NCBI RefSeq assembly: GCF_000722705.1 | Contig: NZ_JPFW01000006.1 | Coordinates: forward strand, 30,668-94,667 | Source of the DNA: Streptococcus mitis | GTDB lineage: Bacteria > Bacillota > Bacilli > Lactobacillales > Streptococcaceae | DNA: 64,000 nucleotides | Direction of reading: 5' to 3' | Shown here: one piece after another, positions 33,770-41,590 of the stretch | Layout: every line of letters begins with the position of its first letter | How positions within the stretch are numbered: the first letter of the stretch is position 1 | Notes under the pieces: generated by a model | The model's database searches: none | What the model was told of the DNA's origin: nothing | Seen by the model: only the letters and a program-made list of their open reading frames with translations | Position numbers and translations under genes: made by a program

Positions 33770-34445
33770 TGTATAGTAAATTGAAACAAGAACAAGACAA
33801 AAGAGCCTCAAAAAAGTATTGAAACTTGACAATACCTTTTTGAGGTGCTTTTTGATATGAGCTCATGTTTTCTCAATAGGATTGTACTCAGGTGAGTAGG
33901 GAGGAAGAGGTAAAAGTTTATGCCCAAATTCTTCACATAAGAGCTCTAGCTTACCCATTCTATGGAATCTTGCATTATCCATAATAATAACTGATGGTTT
34001 GTTTAATGTTGGTAAGAGAAACTTCTGAAACCAAGCTTCAAAAAAGTCGCTCGTCATCGTCTCTTCGTAAGTCATTGGAGCGATTAACTCACCATTTGTT
34101 AGCCCTGCAACCAAAGAAATCCTCTGATATCTTCTTCCAGATACTTTACCTCTTATTACTTATTAACTGACCTTTTAAAGAGCGACCATATTCTCGATAA
34201 AAATAAGTATCGAATCCTGTTTCATCAATATAAACAAGTGCTAGATGCTTTAAACTATTAAAATTTTTAAGAAATAAAGCTACTTTTTCTGGGTCTTGTT
34301 CATAGTAGGTGTGGTTCTTTTTTCGAGTGTAGCCCATATCTTTGAGAGCATAGTGGATAGTAGTTGGATGACAGTCAAATTCAGAAGCTATTTCAGTCAA
34401 ATAAGCATCTGGATTGTCAGTAAGATGGTTTTTGAGACATCTGCT
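33770..34445 (-). pseudogene. IS630-Spn1-like transposase, decayed
   Basis: Two frames on the minus strand (34400-34146 and 34114-33863) together give the C-terminal two thirds of a DDE transposase. The catalytic residues are visible: YIDETGFD, IIMDNARFH and NPIEKT. Three lesions are present: the N-terminus is missing beyond about 34445, the frame is lost around 34115-34145, and the tryptophan codon after NPIEKT is now TGA, after which coding continues (AHIKKHLKKV) to about 33775. The TATAGTAAATTGAA end at 33770-33783 is the IS/RUP terminus; the other end is gone. Confidence 0.88.
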
Positions 34446-34490
34446 AGGACGCAGACTTTTATCGTCGCATGGTAGACTAGGAGGAGCCTT

Positions 34491-34799
34491 ATGACAGATT
34501 TTCTGATTCTTCCTCTTATTCTCATAGTCGTGGGCATGATTGCCTTGATTCTCTGGATGTCCATAGTTCTGGCTAGTGGATTGTTTTTAATTGGACTAGC
34601 CTGTGCTACTCTCTTTACTGAGGTATATGGATTCTATCTTCTCTTTACAGAAACTGAACTTTACACGGAAGATTTAGCACAGAATGGATTATTTGGTTTT
34701 ACGACTTTCTTTATCATCTTTAATCTTGCTTTGCTTGTCTTGGCAGGCTGGGCAGGATATAAGTGGAAGATAAGATTAAAAAAATGGAGAAAACTCTAA
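34491..34799 (+). CDS. small membrane protein of the island, intact copy
   Basis: A 102-residue protein with three predicted membrane spans and a very basic C-terminus (KWKIRLKKWRKL). AGGAGGAG at 34478-34485 precedes the ATG. A paralogue lies at 40873 but is broken by a stop. The family is unknown to me; association with a bacteriocin island would fit an immunity or accessory role, but nothing in the sequence proves it. The stop codon lies in a terminator loop. Confidence 0.7.
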   Translation: MTDFLILPLILIVVGMIALILWMSIVLASGLFLIGLACATLFTEVYGFYLLFTETELYTEDLAQNGLFGFTTFFIIFNLALLVLAGWAGYKWKIRLKKWRKL

Positions 34800-34818
34800 T
34801 GGTTCTTCTCCATTTTTT
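34784..34818 (+). terminator. terminator of the small membrane protein gene
   Basis: ATGGAGAA pairs with TTCTCCAT, followed by TTTTTT; the stop codon is in the loop. Confidence 0.7.
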
Positions 34819-34841
34819 ATCTAATTATGTGATTATTAGTC

Positions 34842-35580
34842 TGTCTCGCTCCGCTAGGTGCGAGACAAAAAAACACCCGCTATGCGGGTGCGCGTTGAAG
34901 GTTATACCCAAAAAACTCCAAACGCGATACAATAAAGGTGTTCAAGCCAATTGTAAAGCGAAAGGAGAAAAATATGGTACAAAAGGCACATAGTTTATCA
35001 CACACAAAGTGGATGTGTTCTATCACATTGTGTTCACCCCTAAGTATAGACGAAAAGTAATCTATAATCAATATCGAAGTAGTTTAGGAGAAATATTTCA
35101 TCGCTTGTGTAGTTATAAAGGAGTTGAAATTATCGAGGGTCACTTAATGCCAGACCATGTACATATGTTAGTAAGTATTCCACCGAGGATAAGTGTTTCA
35201 AGTTTCATGGGGTATTTAAAAGGTAAAAGTGCACTCATGATGTTTGACAAACACGCCAACCTCAAGTACAAGTTTGGGAATCAGCATTTCTGGGCGGAAG
35301 GTTATTATGTGAGTACGGTTGGACTCAATGAAGCCACAATTAAGAAGTATATTCAGGAGCAGGAAAAGCATGATATAGCACTAGATAAATTGAGTGTAAA
35401 AGAATATGAGGATCTCTTTAGAGATAGTGGTAAGTAATACTAAAGCCTTTTTAAGAGGCAAGTGACGAGTCAAGAGCAATAAGGCTTGAACAACGTGAAA
35501 GCCAGCGTCTTTAGGCGCTGGCTGGTAATTTGGGCTTATAGCCCTGGTTCAAACCACCCGTTAGACGGGTGGTCATGATT
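34842..35580 (+). mobile_element. IS200/IS605-family element
   Basis: About 740 bp with subterminal hairpins and no terminal inverted repeats, as expected for this group. Left-end hairpins are TGTCTCGC/GCGAGACA (34842-34868) and CACCCGC/GCGGGTG (34873-34890). Right-end hairpins are GCCAGCG/CGCTGGC (35501-35524) and CACCCGT/ACGGGTG (35557-35573). An inverted relic of the right end lies at 63498-63668, which defines the right border as about GGTCATGA. It sits at the 3' end of the histidine kinase gene. Confidence 0.85.
34974..35437 (+). pseudogene. tnpA: IS200 transposase TnpA (Y1 HUH), frameshifted near the N-terminus
   Basis: From the ATG at 34974 (AAAGGAG site) the frame reads MVQKAHSLSHTKWMC as in intact relatives, then shifts. 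The rest is in another frame, open from a GTG at 35009: YHIVFTPKYRRK, the HUH motif HVHML (about 15148-15160 in element terms, near 35156-35170), and the catalytic Tyr in EGYYVST. One base lost near 35013-35020 explains this. The 142-residue downstream frame keeps all catalytic motifs and might be made from the GTG, but its N-terminal strand is cut. Confidence 0.8.
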
Positions 35581-36945
35581 GGTAATGTTGAAGATCGGAA
35601 GTGAAATGATACTTTCAAAGAATTCATTTTGGACACTAGCAAACGAAATAGAGCCCTGATGCAAATCAACAATTTGTTTTGAAATTTTTAGCCCAATTCC
35701 AGTCGTTCTAATTTTAGAAATATCAATGTTTTTAAAAGATAATTCATTAAGCTCAGCAATTTTTTCTGGTGAAGCTCCCTGTCCATTATCTTTGATTTCG
35801 ACAATTACATTTGTATCTTTTTTGAATAAGTTGATTCTTATTGTGCAACCCTTTTCGTTATGTAAAACAGAGTTGTAGATGATATTATGAATAACTCTTG
35901 TGATTAAAAACTGCTCAATCATGATAGATTGATTAACAAGTGAATAATCGTAATCAAATTCAAATTCAAAATCATTCCAGATTTCTTGATTTAAAATATG
36001 GATGAGAATGTCTTTGAAGAAGGGGATAATTTTTGTTTCAGTCTGATTTAATTGAAGATGACCGGATGAAAGGCGAGCTACTATATTTAAGTCATTTAAA
36101 ATATTTTGGATGTAATAGGATTCTGTCAATATTGGGCGAATATGTTTTTTAGACTGTGTATCTAGTTCAGAATCATTTAACAAGGACGCGTTAGAAATAA
36201 TGACAGAAAGAGGTGTTTTGATATCGTGTGCAATTCCTGAAATCCATTGCTCTTTAAAGACTTCATTCTCTTTGAGTAGAGTATCGGTTTGATTAATTGC
36301 AGTTGTAAGATATTCTAGTTCTGATATAGAATTTATTGGATTTTTCAAACCATCTGGGAGATTCTGAATAGCAGTTACAAGAGGCGCAATTTTACGATTG
36401 ATATGCGTCACACCATAGTAGTAAAGAAAAGCGAAATAAAGGCAGTTGAAAAGCAATACTCCAAATGCTACTAGTGGAATCAGGCGAATACTATCTATAT
36501 CTAAGTAATTATAACTATAACGAGCAATTTTATCTTTTGGAAAACCAACAACAATGATGTAGCCACCTTTTATCTGACTAAAAACAGGATAATCTGAAAG
36601 ATAATAGCGAGAAAACTGTAAAATGTCCCCATAGTCAAATTGCGAAGGAACTTCTGTAGGTTTATACTGTTCGTACACTTGTTTTCCAGTCTGCTTATCC
36701 AATACCATGAGCCATAACTTTTGTTCTTTTAGACTAGAGATATCATGTTTAGGTATGTGGACGTTATTTTTTGTGATGGTAATGTGTTCAGAAATTATTT
36801 TCACAGTCTCAGTAGCAGTTTGCTTTTCCCTAATGTAAAAAACAAAACTGGCAATTAAAATAATATTGGTAATAAAGATAATGATGGAAAAAAAGATAAA
36901 TTTCTTTAGTGAATACCTTAAAATTTTGGTTTGGTTCATAATCAT
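35536..36945 (-). CDS. sensor histidine kinase (LanK-type), C-terminus altered by IS200
   Basis: A 469-residue membrane kinase: first span ~15-35, extracellular sensor ~36-150, second span ~155-175, H box AHDIKTPLS near residue 240, N box NIIYNS near 340, and G boxes NGQGASPEK and GIGLKIS. The last 13 or so residues (from HDHPSNGW on) and the stop codon are encoded by the IS200 right end, so the native end is replaced. The ATPase core looks complete. It overlaps the regulator gene by 4 bp (ATGA). It stands beside a lantibiotic relic and probably responded to the peptide. Confidence 0.9.
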   Translation of the reverse strand: MIMNQTKILRYSLKKFIFFSIIIFITNIILIASFVFYIREKQTATETVKIISEHITITKNNVHIPKHDISSLKEQKLWLMVLDKQTGKQVYEQYKPTEVPSQFDYGDILQFSRYYLSDYPVFSQIKGGYIIVVGFPKDKIARYSYNYLDIDSIRLIPLVAFGVLLFNCLYFAFLYYYGVTHINRKIAPLVTAIQNLPDGLKNPINSISELEYLTTAINQTDTLLKENEVFKEQWISGIAHDIKTPLSVIISNASLLNDSELDTQSKKHIRPILTESYYIQNILNDLNIVARLSSGHLQLNQTETKIIPFFKDILIHILNQEIWNDFEFEFDYDYSLVNQSIMIEQFLITRVIHNIIYNSVLHNEKGCTIRINLFKKDTNVIVEIKDNGQGASPEKIAELNELSFKNIDISKIRTTGIGLKISKQIVDLHQGSISFASVQNEFFESIISLPIFNITNHDHPSNGWFEPGL

Positions 36946-37640
36946 GATAACAATTTATATCCCAGCCCTTTAGCTGTCTTTAAATATTGAGGTTTTGAAG
37001 GATTTTCTTCTATTTTTTCTCGAATTTTCCGAATATGTACAGTCAAAGAGTTTTCATAACCAAAGCTATCCACTCCCCAAATCGTATCACAGAGAGATTC
37101 AGTTGAAACGATGTAATTTTTATTATCGTAAAGTTTTTTCAAAATCTGAATTTCAATTGGTGTAATAGAAATTTCTGCTCCATTTTTTTGTACTGTTGCA
37201 TTCCGAAAACTCACCAAAGTCTGTCCAATCTGTATTACTTCCTGTTCTGATTTATAGCTTCTCCGGAGCAGAGCCATAATACGATAGATAAGATTTTTTG
37301 GAATGAAGGGTTTCATGACATAATCATCACCACCAGCATTGAAACCAGCTACCTCATCTTCAGGATTATTTTTGGCAGTCAGAAAGAGGATAGGAGTATC
37401 GCCTTTTTTTCGGATATGTTTTGCTAATGTGTAGCCATCACCATCGGGGAGCATAATGTCCAAAAGGAAAAGGTCGAACTGCTCTGTTTCAATCATGTCC
37501 AAACTAGATTCTATATCATAGGCTGATGTTAGATTGGAAAATCCGTATGCAGTGAGAATATCTCTTATGGAAGAGTTTAAAATTTTATCGTCATCAATAA
37601 TAAGGATGTGCTCATTCAGGAGTTGTTGTTCGAAATTCAT
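36942..37640 (-). CDS. OmpR/PhoB-family response regulator (LanR-type)
   Basis: A 232-residue regulator: receiver domain with the acidic pair IIDDD near residues 14-18, phospho-acceptor Asp in LLDIMLPDGDG near 61, Thr in FLTAKN near 88 and Lys in MKPF near 110; then a winged-helix DNA-binding domain ending in KTAKGLGYKLLS. It is transcribed away from the lantibiotic precursor gene, with a TATAAT -10 about 20 bp upstream of its start. Control of the lanA promoter is inferred from position and from the order of lacticin-481-type loci. Confidence 0.92.
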   Translation of the reverse strand: MNFEQQLLNEHILIIDDDKILNSSIRDILTAYGFSNLTSAYDIESSLDMIETEQFDLFLLDIMLPDGDGYTLAKHIRKKGDTPILFLTAKNNPEDEVAGFNAGGDDYVMKPFIPKNLIYRIMALLRRSYKSEQEVIQIGQTLVSFRNATVQKNGAEISITPIEIQILKKLYDNKNYIVSTESLCDTIWGVDSFGYENSLTVHIRKIREKIEENPSKPQYLKTAKGLGYKLLS

Positions 37641-37753
37641 AATCTTACCTCGCTTATCTATATTATACCATTCAAAAGAGTGAAAAAAGATAAAATACTT
37701 TAATCTTAATGTAAAATTAAGGTTAGCTTAGTTTTAAATTAATCTAGCATGTC

Positions 37754-37759
37754 TATAAT
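37754..37759 (+). promoter_or_regulatory. lanA promoter -10, probably activator dependent
   Basis: TATAAT lies 62 bp upstream of the precursor ATG. No -35 is recognisable, but AT-rich TTAATCTTAA / TTAAGGTTAG / TTTTAAATTAA motifs lie upstream at 37700-37741, a plausible response regulator binding region. Confidence 0.5.
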
Positions 37760-37820
37760 AAAGACATAACCTAGATAGAGATACTTCTCAAATAAATTTT
37801 AATCAGTGAGGTATTTCCAA

Positions 37821-37955
37821 ATGGCTAAACAACAAATGAATCTCGTTGAGATTGAAGCAATGAATTCTCTTCAAGAATTGACTCTTGAAGAACTTGATAA
37901 CGTTCTTGGTGCTGGTGGTGGAGTAATCCATTTTATTCAGACAAAACAATGGTAA
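37821..37955 (+). pseudogene. type AII (lacticin 481-like) lantibiotic precursor, truncated core
   Basis: A 44-residue peptide with an acidic leader (LTLEELDNVLGA) and a GA cleavage site. The remaining core, GGGVIHFIQTKQW, lines up with the start of lacticin 481 (KGGSGVIHTISHEC...). The rest of the core, with all cysteines and all but one Ser/Thr, is missing, so no lanthionine ring can form. At the break the DNA continues into the tail of an ABC transporter gene in another frame. The ribosome site GTGAGG lies 10 bp before the ATG. The leader is intact, so the peptide may still be made. Confidence 0.8.
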
Positions 37956-38116
37956 TAGTGAGTCACCAATTAGATATTGTGAATTATGTTGATTCTATCA
38001 TTTTTGTTGATAAGAGTAGTGGAGACGTTATCAAAGATACTCATGATAATTTGATTTATAGAAATCAAAATTATAGAAAATTATTTGGCTTAAAGGAGGA
38101 AGTTCATAATGATTAG
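37940..38116 (+). pseudogene. LanT-type ABC transporter, C-terminal remnant
   Basis: In the frame starting at 37940 the DNA reads DKTMVIVSHQLDIVNYVDSI and on to LFGLKEE, typical of the last ~58 residues of an ABC exporter ATPase domain (H-loop His in VSHQL, then the D-loop-distal strand and C-terminal helix). It ends with TAG at 38114-38116, overlapping the lanF start by 8 bp as in an intact operon. Everything upstream (modification enzyme and most of the peptidase-transporter) is gone. Confidence 0.78.
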
Positions 38117-39020
38117 TAATGTTTTACAGATAAAAAACTTACAAAAGGGATTTAAGGACACTCAGGTAGTTAACCTTAGTTCCTTGTCAGTTCAACAAGG
38201 TGAGATTTATGGTTTTCTAGGTCCGAATGGAGCAGGGAAAACAACCACCATGAAGATGATTTTGTCTTTGATTTCTCGTACAGCTGGGGAGATTGAAGTG
38301 TTTGGTCAATCTATAGGTACGGACAAGCAGTATCTTAATCAGATTGGCTCTATGATTGAAGAACCGTCTTATTATCCTAATTTGACAGGCTATGAAAATC
38401 TCTTGGTCTTCCAAAAAATCCTTGGATTTGATAAGAAAAATATTCAGGAAACCTTGAAAATTGTGGGGTTAGATCAACCTAAAAACAAGAAAAAATTGGT
38501 TAAAGATTATTCTTTGGGTATGAAACAGCGCTTGGCTTTAGCCTTTGCCTTAGTCAAGAAACCGCGTTTGTTGATACTGGATGAGCCAACAAACGGGCTA
38601 GATCCAGCAGGGATTCATGAAATTCGGGAACTGATTATCAAGTTGGCAAAAGAACAGGGCATTACTGTCCTCATCTCTACCCATATCCTTTCAGAAGTAG
38701 AGCATATAGCTGACCGTGTGGGGATTATCAATCATGGTCAACTGGTTTACGAGGGAGAAATTCGTAAAATTCAGTCCAATAAATGGCTGGAAGTGCGTGG
38801 GGATTTTAGAGGTCAACGTGAAGTCATTAGCCAAGTGTTATTTGGTTATCCGTGCAAGATGTTGGAGATACAAGAGGATAAACTTAAGCTGACTAACCTT
38901 GCCGATCAGCATATTTCTAGTTTGTTACGAGATTTAATAGTCGAGAAAGTTCCAATTTATGAAGTGAAGCAAGAACAAGAAACCTTGGAATCTATCTTCC
39001 TCAACTTAACCAAGGAGTGA
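38109..39020 (+). CDS. lantibiotic immunity ABC transporter ATPase (LanF-type)
   Basis: A 303-residue ATPase of the BcrA/LanF group: Walker A GPNGAGKTTT near residue 38, signature YSLGMKQR near 139, Walker B LLILDEPTNGLDP near 158, H-loop STHIL near 194. A strong AAAGGAGGAA site precedes the ATG. With two following permease genes it makes a LanFEG exporter, which removes lantibiotic from the membrane to protect the cell. It is intact although the producer genes are lost, so it may protect against neighbours' lantibiotics. Confidence 0.88.
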   Translation: MISNVLQIKNLQKGFKDTQVVNLSSLSVQQGEIYGFLGPNGAGKTTTMKMILSLISRTAGEIEVFGQSIGTDKQYLNQIGSMIEEPSYYPNLTGYENLLVFQKILGFDKKNIQETLKIVGLDQPKNKKKLVKDYSLGMKQRLALAFALVKKPRLLILDEPTNGLDPAGIHEIRELIIKLAKEQGITVLISTHILSEVEHIADRVGIINHGQLVYEGEIRKIQSNKWLEVRGDFRGQREVISQVLFGYPCKMLEIQEDKLKLTNLADQHISSLLRDLIVEKVPIYEVKQEQETLESIFLNLTKE

Positions 39021-39025
39021 GTCTT

Positions 39026-39775
39026 ATGTTGAATAATTTGTCTATTGAATTGCTCAAGGCAAAACGAACCAAATCCTTCCTCATTAGCATACTAGTTATG
39101 GGAGTCGGATTTGCTTGGGCAATTGCAGCCGCTACACGCTACCTAAGTAATCCAGACATGCACCAGATTAGCCTAATTTTCTATATGATAAAAGAAGTAA
39201 ATGGCTTGATTCTCCCTATTGTGATTTCTCTCTTTGTATCGCGGATTGTCAAGAACGAGAAGGAGGGCAACACTTTCAAACTGCTTTTGGCAAATGGTGA
39301 AAATGTACGGCATATCTTTCTGAGTAAGCTTGGCCTGACCATGTTCATTTTGACCTTCCTCGCTTTTTTGGAGGGAGTAGTAGCCCAGTTAATTGCAATC
39401 TTATCAGGTCTAGAAATGCCTGTTAGCCTAATCCTCTGGCAAATCGTCATTTTCTTGCTAGCCTCTTTTGTCTTAACCTGTCTATTTTTGACTTTGCAGT
39501 TTTTAGTGAAGAAGCAGGCATTGATACTGGCATTAGGGATTTTCGGAGGATTTCTTGGTGTTGGATTTGGTCATGCACCAGCTTTTCTACAGCTAATTTT
39601 CCCTTTTGGTGGTATAGGATATATGTCTCTGGTGGATTACCAGCAAGTTGCCAGTCAAGTGAGTTATGTTTTGGCGACAAACCTAGGATTTAAACTCTTT
39701 ACATATTTGCCAATAGCCCTAATCTATCTCTTCTTATCTCTCTATCTGGTTGAAAAGAAAGGAGGCAAGCTATGA
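39026..39775 (+). CDS. lantibiotic immunity permease (LanE-type)
   Basis: A 249-residue protein with six predicted membrane spans and the N-terminal LSIELLKAKRTKSF motif seen in ABC-2 and LanE/G permeases. The ATG at 39026 is 8 bp after AAGGAG; a GTG at 39017 overlapping the lanF stop is less likely. It overlaps the next permease gene by 4 bp. Confidence 0.85.
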   Translation: MLNNLSIELLKAKRTKSFLISILVMGVGFAWAIAAATRYLSNPDMHQISLIFYMIKEVNGLILPIVISLFVSRIVKNEKEGNTFKLLLANGENVRHIFLSKLGLTMFILTFLAFLEGVVAQLIAILSGLEMPVSLILWQIVIFLLASFVLTCLFLTLQFLVKKQALILALGIFGGFLGVGFGHAPAFLQLIFPFGGIGYMSLVDYQQVASQVSYVLATNLGFKLFTYLPIALIYLFLSLYLVEKKGGKL

Positions 39776-40500
39776 TGTCTTATCTATCAGTAGAATGGCG
39801 GAAAACCAAAAAATTTTCCATGTTGATGATTGGTATTTGCTTCTTAGCTTTTTGTAGCCTGATTGGTCTTGGGATTTACTTTGGTTCAGCTTATTCTATG
39901 GTTGCAGAAATTGAAAAAGTGCCTGTTTTATGGGGACAATTGACCTTCTATTATAGTCAGCTTTTCTTTCCGATTTTGGTTAGCCTTTATGTAGCCATGA
40001 TGTTAGGAAAAGAGTTTGACAGAAAAAATATTGAATTTCTCAGAGCTAATAATGTCAGTCTTGGGAAATTATTGTTGGCAAAAGAAATAGTAATTATCTT
40101 GTTTATTGCTGTTTTACAGTTGTTCTTGTTTGGTATTTTTTATGTCAGTGCTCACCTAGCTCATTTAGAAATTTCTAATTTGTTCACCTACCTCAAGTGG
40201 GATTTATTGGGGATTTTTGGAACAATTAGTATGATGGCAGTACAGTTTTTTGTGACATCTAAAACTCGTGTTTTCAGTAAATCTGTGGGAATTGGTGCTA
40301 TTGGTACTTTCGTAGGATTTATGATGATTTTTGTATCAGATAAATTATCTTTAATCTATCCCTACTCCCAAGCTATGGTGGCAATGCGGTCACGAAATTT
40401 GATAGACTTTAATTTAGTGGAAATAGTGCTGTTTATCATTGTAAATATTCTTCTGTGGGGGATTTTTCATACATTGAGTAATAAAGAATTGCATAAGTAA
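39772..40500 (+). CDS. lantibiotic immunity permease (LanG-type)
   Basis: A 242-residue protein with six predicted spans, starting MMSYLSVEWRKTKKFS, the usual LanG-type opening. An AAAGGAGG site lies in the end of the upstream gene and the ATGATG overlaps its stop codon. It completes the FEG transporter and is followed by a terminator. Confidence 0.85.
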   Translation: MMSYLSVEWRKTKKFSMLMIGICFLAFCSLIGLGIYFGSAYSMVAEIEKVPVLWGQLTFYYSQLFFPILVSLYVAMMLGKEFDRKNIEFLRANNVSLGKLLLAKEIVIILFIAVLQLFLFGIFYVSAHLAHLEISNLFTYLKWDLLGIFGTISMMAVQFFVTSKTRVFSKSVGIGAIGTFVGFMMIFVSDKLSLIYPYSQAMVAMRSRNLIDFNLVEIVLFIIVNILLWGIFHTLSNKELHK

Positions 40501-40503
40501 TGC

Positions 40504-40528
40504 GAAGACTCTTCGGAGTCTTTTTCTT
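40504..40528 (+). terminator. terminator after the immunity operon
   Basis: AGACTC-TTCG-GAGTCT with a stable tetraloop, followed by TTTTTC. Confidence 0.8.
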
Positions 40529-40556
40529 GTGATAAAAGCTCCAAGATTTATCCAGT

Positions 40557-40859
40557 ATGCTTGATCTAGTTTTTATAGAAAGAAGGTCTAATTATCAATT
40601 AGAAGAGGCCTTAGTACAGGGATTTCAAACACCTGAAGAATACCAATCTTACAAGGAGCTAAAGGAACATTATGAGGAAGTGACGGGGGATTACAGCTTT
40701 TCCAAACGAGAACTCACTAGTCAATTGGAAATCGCTCTTCAGAATCATAGAGGCGAGGACTTTGAAGAACATGACAAAGAGGAGTATTTGGACTTAGTTC
40801 AAAAATTAGAAGAGTTTGATTCCTCTCTTGCCACCCATTATCGTCAATTGATTGACTAG
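40557..40859 (+). CDS. hypothetical acidic protein, 100 aa
   Basis: Acidic, Glu-rich, with no membrane segment and a helical, partly coiled-coil look. No clear ribosome site precedes the ATG, so it may be the end of a longer gene that lost its 5' part, or may start at an alternative codon. It ends 13 bp before the broken small membrane protein gene, with which it could be co-transcribed. I do not recognise it. Confidence 0.55.
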   Translation: MLDLVFIERRSNYQLEEALVQGFQTPEEYQSYKELKEHYEEVTGDYSFSKRELTSQLEIALQNHRGEDFEEHDKEEYLDLVQKLEEFDSSLATHYRQLID

Positions 40860-40872
40860 AAAGGAGAAAGTC

Positions 40873-41160
40873 ATGAATGATTTACTCCTTGTCCCAGTAA
40901 TTTTTTTAGCAATAGGAGGAATTCTCATTCTTTTATGGAGACTCTTTCTTATTGCAAGTGGACTTTTCCTTATTGGTTTTGTCAGTTTTCTTATTTTCGT
41001 TGAGGGCTATGGAATTTATCTTCTCTTTACAGAGACTTAACCTTACACGGCAGATTTAGCTCAAAATGGATTATTTAGTTTTACGACTTTCTTTATCATC
41101 TTTAATTTAGTTTTACTTGCTTTAGCATGCTGGACAGGATATAAGTGGAAGAAAGAATAG
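40873..41160 (+). pseudogene. small membrane protein of the island, copy broken by a stop
   Basis: Good AAGGAG site and ATG, then 55 codons aligned with the protein at 34491-34799 (EGYGIYLLFTET). At 41038-41040 a TAA stands where the intact copy has GAA. The same frame then continues without a break (PYTADLAQNG to YKWKKE) to a TAG at 41158-41160. A single base change thus truncates the protein. Confidence 0.75.
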
Positions 41161-41245
41161 AAAATAATCTTAACAAGTTCAAAATTTATTCCGCTTTTTA
41201 GGACATGAAAAATTTTAGAAATTGATTCTTTCAAATCAAAACTTC

Positions 41246-41273
41246 TTGACTTTCTTTATAATTGTGAGATAAT
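41246..41273 (+). promoter_or_regulatory. toxin-antitoxin promoter
   Basis: TTGACT (41246-41251) and GATAAT (41268-41273), 16 bp apart, 30 bp before the antitoxin start. Confidence 0.6.
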
Positions 41274-41302
41274 AAAGAAAATATATAAAGGAATTATATA
41301 AA

Positions 41303-41590
41303 ATGGCTATAGCGAATTCAAGTAAAATGGTGACTTTCCAAGCTAATAGAGAATTGGTAAATGATGCCATGGAAGTGTTAAAAGAACAAAATCTCTCTCT
41401 TTCATCAGCACTCAGATTATTTTTAAAGAATGTTGTCGTAACAAATGGAGTAGATTTACTTAGTGAAGAGGAATTAGAGAAGGAGTATTTGTTTAGACAA
41501 TTACAAGCAGAAGTTCAAGAAAGTTATGCCAAGATTGAGGCTGGAAATTACTTGACAGATGAGGATGTCGTGACACGCTATGGATTATAA
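41303..41590 (+). CDS. RelB/DinJ-family antitoxin
   Basis: A 95-residue protein with an N-terminal ribbon-helix-helix segment (KMVTFQANRELVNDAMEVL...) and an acidic C-terminus that would wrap the toxin, as in RelB/DinJ antitoxins. It overlaps the toxin gene by 11 bp. Such antitoxins bind their own promoter. Confidence 0.85.
   Translation: MAIANSSKMVTFQANRELVNDAMEVLKEQNLSLSSALRLFLKNVVVTNGVDLLSEEELEKEYLFRQLQAEVQESYAKIEAGNYLTDEDVVTRYGL

Noticed and set aside
33807-33853. Terminator hairpin GCCTCAAAAAAG.../...CTTTTTTGAGGTGC after the IS630 relic
   Set aside because: The pairing is real, but the stretch still aligns as the transposase C-terminus (AHIKKHLKKV...), so I treat it as decayed coding sequence.
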